From Pseudomonas typographi (GTDB taxonomy: Bacteria > Pseudomonadota > Gammaproteobacteria > Pseudomonadales > Pseudomonadaceae), in NCBI RefSeq assembly GCF_014694385.1, contig NZ_JAAOCA010000004.1:62001-126000 (forward strand): a DNA stretch of 64,000 bases, written 5' to 3'. Numbering within the stretch: position 1 is the first letter of the stretch; each line of letters opens with the position of its first letter. The position numbers were made by a program, and so were the translations under genes. This document shows positions 59,729 to 64,000 of this stretch, piece after piece. The notes under the pieces were generated by a model, which had not been told where the DNA came from, made no database searches, and saw only the letters and a program-made list of their open reading frames with translations.

Positions 59729-60748
59729 ATGGGCAACGAGAGCATCAACTGGGACAAACTGGGTTTCGATTACATCAAGACCGACCTACGCTACCTTTCG
59801 TACTGGCGTGATGGCGCCTGGCAGGAAGGCGTGTTGACCGAAGACAACCAACTGCACATCAGCGAGGGCTCCACCGCCCTGCACTATGGCCAGCAGTGCT
59901 TCGAGGGGCTGAAGGCTTACCGCGCCAAGGATGGCTCGATCAACCTGTTCCGCCCAGACCAGAACGCCCAGCGTATGCAGCGCAGCTGCAACCGCCTGCT
60001 GATGCCGCAAGTGCCCACCGACATGTTCGTCGAGGCGTGCAAGCAGGTGGCCGCGGCCAACGAGCGCTTCATCCCCCCCTATGGCACCGGCGGCGCCCTG
60101 TACCTGCGCCCGTTCGTGATCGGCGTGGGCGACAACATCGGCGTACGCACTGCGCCAGAGTTCATCTTCTCGGTGTTCTGCGTACCCGTGGGCCCGTATT
60201 TCAAGGGCGGCATGAAGCCACACAACTTCGTGATTTCCGGCTACGACCGTGCCGCGCCCAACGGCACCGGCGCGGCCAAGGTGGGTGGCAACTATGCCGC
60301 AAGCCTGATGCCTGGCGCCGAAGCGAAACAAGCCCACTTTGCGGACTGCATCTACCTGGACCCGGCCACCCACAGCAAAATCGAGGAAGTGGGCTCGGCG
60401 AACTTCTTCGGCATCACCGCCAACCAGGAATTCGTGACCCCTAAATCAAGCTCGGTATTGCCCGGCATCACCCGCTTGTCGCTGATAGAACTGGCGCAGA
60501 GCCGCCTAGGGCTTACCGTCATCGAGGGCGACGTGCTCATCAACGACCTTGGCCGCTTTGTCGAAGCCGGCGCCTGTGGCACTGCCGCGGTGATCACCCC
60601 CATCGGCGGCATCCAGTACGAGGGCAAACTGCACGTGTTCCACAGCGAAACCGAGGTGGGCCCGGTCACCCAGAAGCTCTACGACGAACTGACCGGCATC
60701 CAGTTCAGCGACATCGAAGGCCCGGCGGGCTGGGTGGTCAAGGTTTGA
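59729..60748 (+). CDS. ilvE: Branched-chain amino acid aminotransferase
   Basis: A 339-residue fold-type IV PLP aminotransferase interconverting Leu/Ile/Val and their keto acids. The PLP lysine is in GAAKVGGNYAASL (about 191). EVGSANFF and the C-terminal GTAAVITPIGGI phosphate-binding loop are conserved. ATG 59729 has GAGGG upstream; an in-frame start at 59600 would add 43 non-conserved residues. It is followed by a strong terminator. Confidence 0.95.
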   Translation: MGNESINWDKLGFDYIKTDLRYLSYWRDGAWQEGVLTEDNQLHISEGSTALHYGQQCFEGLKAYRAKDGSINLFRPDQNAQRMQRSCNRLLMPQVPTDMFVEACKQVAAANERFIPPYGTGGALYLRPFVIGVGDNIGVRTAPEFIFSVFCVPVGPYFKGGMKPHNFVISGYDRAAPNGTGAAKVGGNYAASLMPGAEAKQAHFADCIYLDPATHSKIEEVGSANFFGITANQEFVTPKSSSVLPGITRLSLIELAQSRLGLTVIEGDVLINDLGRFVEAGACGTAAVITPIGGIQYEGKLHVFHSETEVGPVTQKLYDELTGIQFSDIEGPAGWVVKV

Positions 60749-60782
60749 CCCTCACCGGCTAACGACCCCGCAGTGGGTTGGT

Positions 60783-60821
60783 AAAAGCCCCTGGCTGTAG
60801 CGGCCAGGGGCTTTTGTTTTT
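60783..60821 (+). terminator. Intrinsic terminator of ilvE
   Basis: AAAAGCCCCTGGC (60783-60795) pairs with GCCAGGGGCTTTT (60803-60815), followed by GTTTTT. It stands between convergent genes and may serve both. Confidence 0.88.
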
Positions 60822-60879
60822 AAACCGACCTGCGGCAGCCTTCGGCTGCCGCAGGGGTCGCCTTCTTAGGTTGCCCTAT

Positions 60880-62070
60880 TCATGCCGCGGTCATTACCGC
60901 CGCGAACGCCTCGATCACGTGCCCGAGGTTACTTTCATTCAGCCCGGCGATGCAGATGCGGCCGGTGTCGATCGCATACACCCCATGCTTGGCCTTCAGC
61001 ACCGCGACTTGCGCGGCGCTGAGGCCGGTGTAGGCGAACATGCCTTGCTGGTGGGCCAGAAACTCGAAATCGTGTGCTGGAAGCCGGGCTTTCAGGCCTT
61101 CGACCAGTGCCGCGCGCATGGCAGTGATGCGCTCGCGCATTTGTGCCAGTTCGCCCTGCCATTGCCGGTTCAGCCGGGCATCGCCCAGCACCTTGGCCAC
61201 CAGCGAGGCGCCGAACATGGGCGGGCTGGAGTAGTTGCGCCGCACGTGCAGTTTCATCTGCCCGAACACCCGCTCCACGTCGGGTGTGGCGGTGTGCATG
61301 CTCAGCGCACCCACGCGCTCACCATAGAGCGAAAAGGTTTTGGAGAACGAGCTGGCCACCAAGAACTCCATGCCACGGCGGGCGCATTCACGCACCAGCC
61401 AAGCGTCGTCGTCCAAGCCGTCGCCAAAGCCTTGGTAGGCGATGTCGAGGAAGGTGACCGCCTCCCGTGCTTGCAAGGCATCGAGCAGCGGCAACCATTG
61501 CTCGCGGGTAGGCTGTACGCCGGTTGGGTTATGGCAGCATGGGTGCAGCAACACGATGCTGCCCTTCGGCAGGCGCTTGAACTCAGCCAACGCCCCGTCG
61601 AAGTCGAAGTGCTTGGTGTGGGGGTGGAAGTACGGATAGCGGTTAACCGCAAAGCCCGCGCCTTGGAAAATCCCCAAGTGGTTATCCCAGGTAGGGTCCG
61701 ATACCCAGATGGCGGCATCGGGCCAGGCGGTTTTGAGCAGGTCGGCCCCCACCCTCAAGGCACCGGAGCCACCCACGGTCTGGATCACCGCGACGCCACG
61801 GTCGGCGCCCACGGAATCGGCGAACAGCAACTCGACAACCGCCTTTCGGTAAGCGGCGGAGCCTTCCATCGGCAAGTAGCCACGCGGGGTGTGCTGGGCG
61901 ATCAGTTCGTCTTCGGCTTCACGCACCGAGGGCAGCAATGGAATAGCCCCAGCGGCATCGTAATAGATGCCCACGCCGAGGTTGACCTTGTTTGGGCGCT
62001 GATCCTCGGCGAACTCCCCCATCAGCCCGAGAATCGGGTCACCGGCGTACAGGGGCAAATGTTCGAACAT
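60880..62070 (-). CDS. tyrB: Aromatic/aspartate-type aminotransferase
   Basis: A 396-residue fold-type I PLP aminotransferase of the aspartate/aromatic (AspC/TyrB) group. It begins MFEHLPLYAGDPILGLMGEFAEDQRPNKVNLGVGIYYD. The PLP lysine is in ASSFSKTFSLYGERVGALS (about 246), with HPCCHNPTGVQP and the C-terminal carboxylate Arg in DTGRICIAGLN. Substrate preference between aromatic amino acids and aspartate cannot be read with certainty, so the symbol is tentative. ATG 62070 is chosen for family length. Convergent with ilvE. Confidence 0.88.
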   Translation of the reverse strand: MFEHLPLYAGDPILGLMGEFAEDQRPNKVNLGVGIYYDAAGAIPLLPSVREAEDELIAQHTPRGYLPMEGSAAYRKAVVELLFADSVGADRGVAVIQTVGGSGALRVGADLLKTAWPDAAIWVSDPTWDNHLGIFQGAGFAVNRYPYFHPHTKHFDFDGALAEFKRLPKGSIVLLHPCCHNPTGVQPTREQWLPLLDALQAREAVTFLDIAYQGFGDGLDDDAWLVRECARRGMEFLVASSFSKTFSLYGERVGALSMHTATPDVERVFGQMKLHVRRNYSSPPMFGASLVAKVLGDARLNRQWQGELAQMRERITAMRAALVEGLKARLPAHDFEFLAHQQGMFAYTGLSAAQVAVLKAKHGVYAIDTGRICIAGLNESNLGHVIEAFAAVMTAA

Positions 62071-62280
62071 ACTAACCTCGTGTTGTGGAAAACGGCGGGC
62101 CGCCCGCCGGGAAGCACTGATTACTCCACAGCCCCCCGGCAGCGTCAAGAAAACTCAGCGCCGCCCGGCGAAACACCCCATCGGTAACCCGGGCTCGATT
62201 GACAATAACCCAGCCGCGCGGCCATATTGCGAGCCAGGTCGTATGACAACTACCCCAAAAAACAACCTGCGAGCCTTCCC

Positions 62281-63093
62281 ATGCCCAACCGCACGTTCAA
62301 CCGCCTGTTGCTTACGGGGGCCGCCGGCGGCCTCGGCAAAATCCTGCGCGACACCCTCAAGCCCTTCGCCCACGTGATACGTTTGTCCGACATCGCCACG
62401 TTGGCGCCTGCCCGCGGCAGCCACGAAGAAGTGCAGCGGTGTGACCTCGCCGACAAGCAGGCGGTGGATGCATTGGTCGAAGGCGTGGACGCTATCGTGC
62501 ACTTTGGCGGGGTATCCACCGAACATGCCTTCGAAACCATCCTGGGGCCGAACATCTGCGGCGTTTACCACATCTATGAAGCCGCGCGCCGCCACGGCGT
62601 GAAGCGGGTGATCTTCGCCAGTTCCAACCACGTGATCGGCTTTCATAAGCAAAGCGAAACCCTCGATGCCACCAGCCCACGGCGCCCCGACGGTTACTAT
62701 GGCCTGTCGAAATCCTTCGGCGAAGACGTGGCCATGTTCTACTTCGACCGCTACGGCATCGAAACCCTGAGCATTCGCATCGGCTCGTCGTTCCCGGCAC
62801 CGCAGAACCTGCGCATGATGCACACCTGGCTGAGCTACGACGACCTGACCCAGCTTATCGAGCGTGGGCTGTTCACCGAGCACATTGGCCATACCATCGT
62901 TTATGGTGCCTCAGCCAATGCCCATACCTGGTGGGACAACCGCTACGCTGCCCACCTGAACTACCAGCCCAAGGACAGCTCCGAACGCTTTCGCGAGCAG
63001 GTCGAAAAGCTGCCCAAGCCAGCCGCGGACGACCCGTCGATGGTCTACCAAGGCGGGGTATTCGTCGCTGCAGGGCCATTCGGGGACGAGTGA
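62281..63093 (+). CDS. udh: Uronate dehydrogenase
   Basis: A 270-residue short-chain/extended SDR enzyme oxidising D-glucuronate or D-galacturonate with NAD to the aldaric lactone. The Rossmann motif is LLLTGAAGGLGK (residues 9-20); the catalytic Tyr-x3-Lys is in YYGLSKSFGED (about 138). HFGGVSTEHAFETILGPNICG and SSFPAPQNLRMM are close to the characterised P. putida enzyme as I remember it. No other uronate-catabolic gene is adjacent in the window; the next gene is an anion transporter. Confidence 0.93.
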   Translation: MPNRTFNRLLLTGAAGGLGKILRDTLKPFAHVIRLSDIATLAPARGSHEEVQRCDLADKQAVDALVEGVDAIVHFGGVSTEHAFETILGPNICGVYHIYEAARRHGVKRVIFASSNHVIGFHKQSETLDATSPRRPDGYYGLSKSFGEDVAMFYFDRYGIETLSIRIGSSFPAPQNLRMMHTWLSYDDLTQLIERGLFTEHIGHTIVYGASANAHTWWDNRYAAHLNYQPKDSSERFREQVEKLPKPAADDPSMVYQGGVFVAAGPFGDE

Positions 63094-63241
63094 CCCCCTA
63101 GCCAGCACGCTAACTGTTTCATATTATTACGTAACTTCCAGGCACGCCCCGTGCCGCGCTTTACCCGCCCTACCTGCCACCCTGCGCGGCGCGCCTGACC
63201 AAGGCGTGCTTCGCGGGGTGTTTGGCTCAGTAAGGAATGGC

Positions 63242-64000
63242 ATGAACTTCACCGCACTGCGCAACGACCTGCTCGCCGGGCTAACCTCTTCCTTCGCCCT
63301 GGTGCCCGAATGCATCGCGTTTGCCTTGGTGGCCCACGTCAACCCGTTGATGGGCCTGTATGGCGCATTCATCATCTGCACCCTCACCGCGCTGTTCGGC
63401 GGCCGCCCCGGCATGATTTCCGGCGCGGCGGGGTCCATGGCCGTGGTGATCGTGGCGCTGGTGGTGCAACACGGCGCTGAATACCTGCTGGCCACTACCC
63501 TGCTCAGCGGCGCGCTGATGGCGCTGTTCGGTGCGCTGCGCTTGGGCAAGCTGGTGCGCCTGGTGCCACACCCGGTGATGCTCGGCTTCGTCAATGGCCT
63601 GGCGATCATCATTGCCCTGGCGCAGTTGGAGCACTTTCACAGTGGCGGGCAGTGGCTGACCGGCGCACCGCTGGTGACCATGCTGGGCCTGGTGGCGTTG
63701 ACCATGCTGGTGGTGTGGCTGCTGCCCATTTTTACCCGCGCAGTGCCACCGGCCTTGGTGGCTATCGTTGGGGTGGGCCTGCTCAGCCACCGGCTGCACT
63801 TGCCCACCCAAACCCTGGGCGACATGGCCCACATTGCCGGCGGGCTGCCAAGTTTTCATGTACCCGCCGTACCCTGGAGCCTCGACACGCTGAAGATCAT
63901 CCTGCCTTATGCGGTGTTGATGGCCACCGTGGGCCTGCTGGAGACCCTGCTTACCTTCAACTTGACCGACGAACTGACCGAAACCCGCGGCCAGCCTAAC
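63242..64000 (+). CDS. SulP-family inorganic anion transporter (3' end outside window)
   Basis: The first 253 codons of a SulP/SLC26-type permease; the frame is open to the last base. It begins MNFTALRNDLLAGLTSSFALVPECIAFALVAHVNPLMGLYGAFI, typical of the first two spans. The family sequence GGRPGMISGAAGSMAVVIVALV follows, then at least six more membrane segments. The complete protein would be about 500 residues or more, usually with a C-terminal STAS domain not visible here. Substrate (sulfate, bicarbonate or other anion) is not predictable. ATG 63242 follows AGTAAGGAATGGC, containing AAGGA. Confidence 0.9.
   Translation, partial: MNFTALRNDLLAGLTSSFALVPECIAFALVAHVNPLMGLYGAFIICTLTALFGGRPGMISGAAGSMAVVIVALVVQHGAEYLLATTLLSGALMALFGALRLGKLVRLVPHPVMLGFVNGLAIIIALAQLEHFHSGGQWLTGAPLVTMLGLVALTMLVVWLLPIFTRAVPPALVAIVGVGLLSHRLHLPTQTLGDMAHIAGGLPSFHVPAVPWSLDTLKIILPYAVLMATVGLLETLLTFNLTDELTETRGQPN

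Noticed and set aside
60778..62187. A 469-codon plus-strand frame opposite the aminotransferase gene
   Set aside because: The minus-strand aminotransferase has all catalytic motifs; the plus-strand translation is Gln/His/Gly-rich shadow sequence.
63281..63859. A 192-codon minus-strand frame at the window end
   Set aside because: It is antisense to the SulP transporter, which runs open to the end of the window with clear membrane segments.

Overview
The window is about 64 kb of a GC-rich gammaproteobacterial chromosome, almost certainly Pseudomonas and close to the P. putida group. The evidence is the gene content and order: a type I GAPDH beside a heme-uptake sigma/anti-sigma/receptor/oxygenase cluster; a TyrR-like GcsR regulator next to gcvH-gcvP-sdaA-gcvT; lptFG divergent from pepA-holC-valS; ampDE, a DUF1631 gene and nadC together; and a pilA / pilBCD-coaE-yacG locus beside tRNA-Thr.

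Layout. 1-6.5 kb: 3' part of gap, then a Fur-controlled cell-surface-signalling heme cluster (ECF sigma, FecR, STN-type TonB receptor, heme oxygenase, small membrane protein). 6.8-15.4 kb: DUF5064 gene, gcsR, the glycine-cleavage/serine-dehydratase operon behind a clear sigma-54 promoter with repeated regulator sites, and a cold-shock gene. 15.5-29.6 kb: lptG/lptF, pepA-holC-hypothetical-valS, rlmF, hupN, a YejK/NdpA nucleoid protein, a GST-like protein, a GIY-YIG protein, an MFS exporter and its GntR neighbour. 29.7-33.9 kb: the aapJQMP amino-acid ABC transporter. 34.3-42.7 kb: estB, rhlB, ampE/ampD, DUF1631, nadC, a PauR-like regulator and a GNAT acetyltransferase.

42.7-49.1 kb is an accessory region abutting the 3' end of a tRNA-Thr(CGU) gene. 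A ~1.39 kb cassette is present twice as near-identical direct repeats (43069-44457 and 47625-49016). Each copy ends in the 3' end of tRNA-Thr; only the second continues into a complete tRNA. Between the copies lie a foreign-looking DUF2971 gene and a decayed IS3-family element. Each cassette encodes two overlapping small genes (88 aa unrecognised, 96 aa DUF3077-like). Their leader contains a possible 75-codon upstream ORF and complementary blocks that can pair in two mutually exclusive ways, one of which hides the Shine-Dalgarno sequence. This is the best candidate here for an undescribed system.

49.3-55.3 kb: pilA (sigma-54 promoter) divergent from pilB-pilC-pilD-coaE-yacG, then a DUF1780 gene. 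55.6-64 kb: ndh, a second TonB-dependent receptor, ilvE, an aromatic/aspartate-type aminotransferase, uronate dehydrogenase and the start of a SulP-family anion transporter cut by the window end.

All assignments come from reading the sequence and remembered family features; no database search was run.
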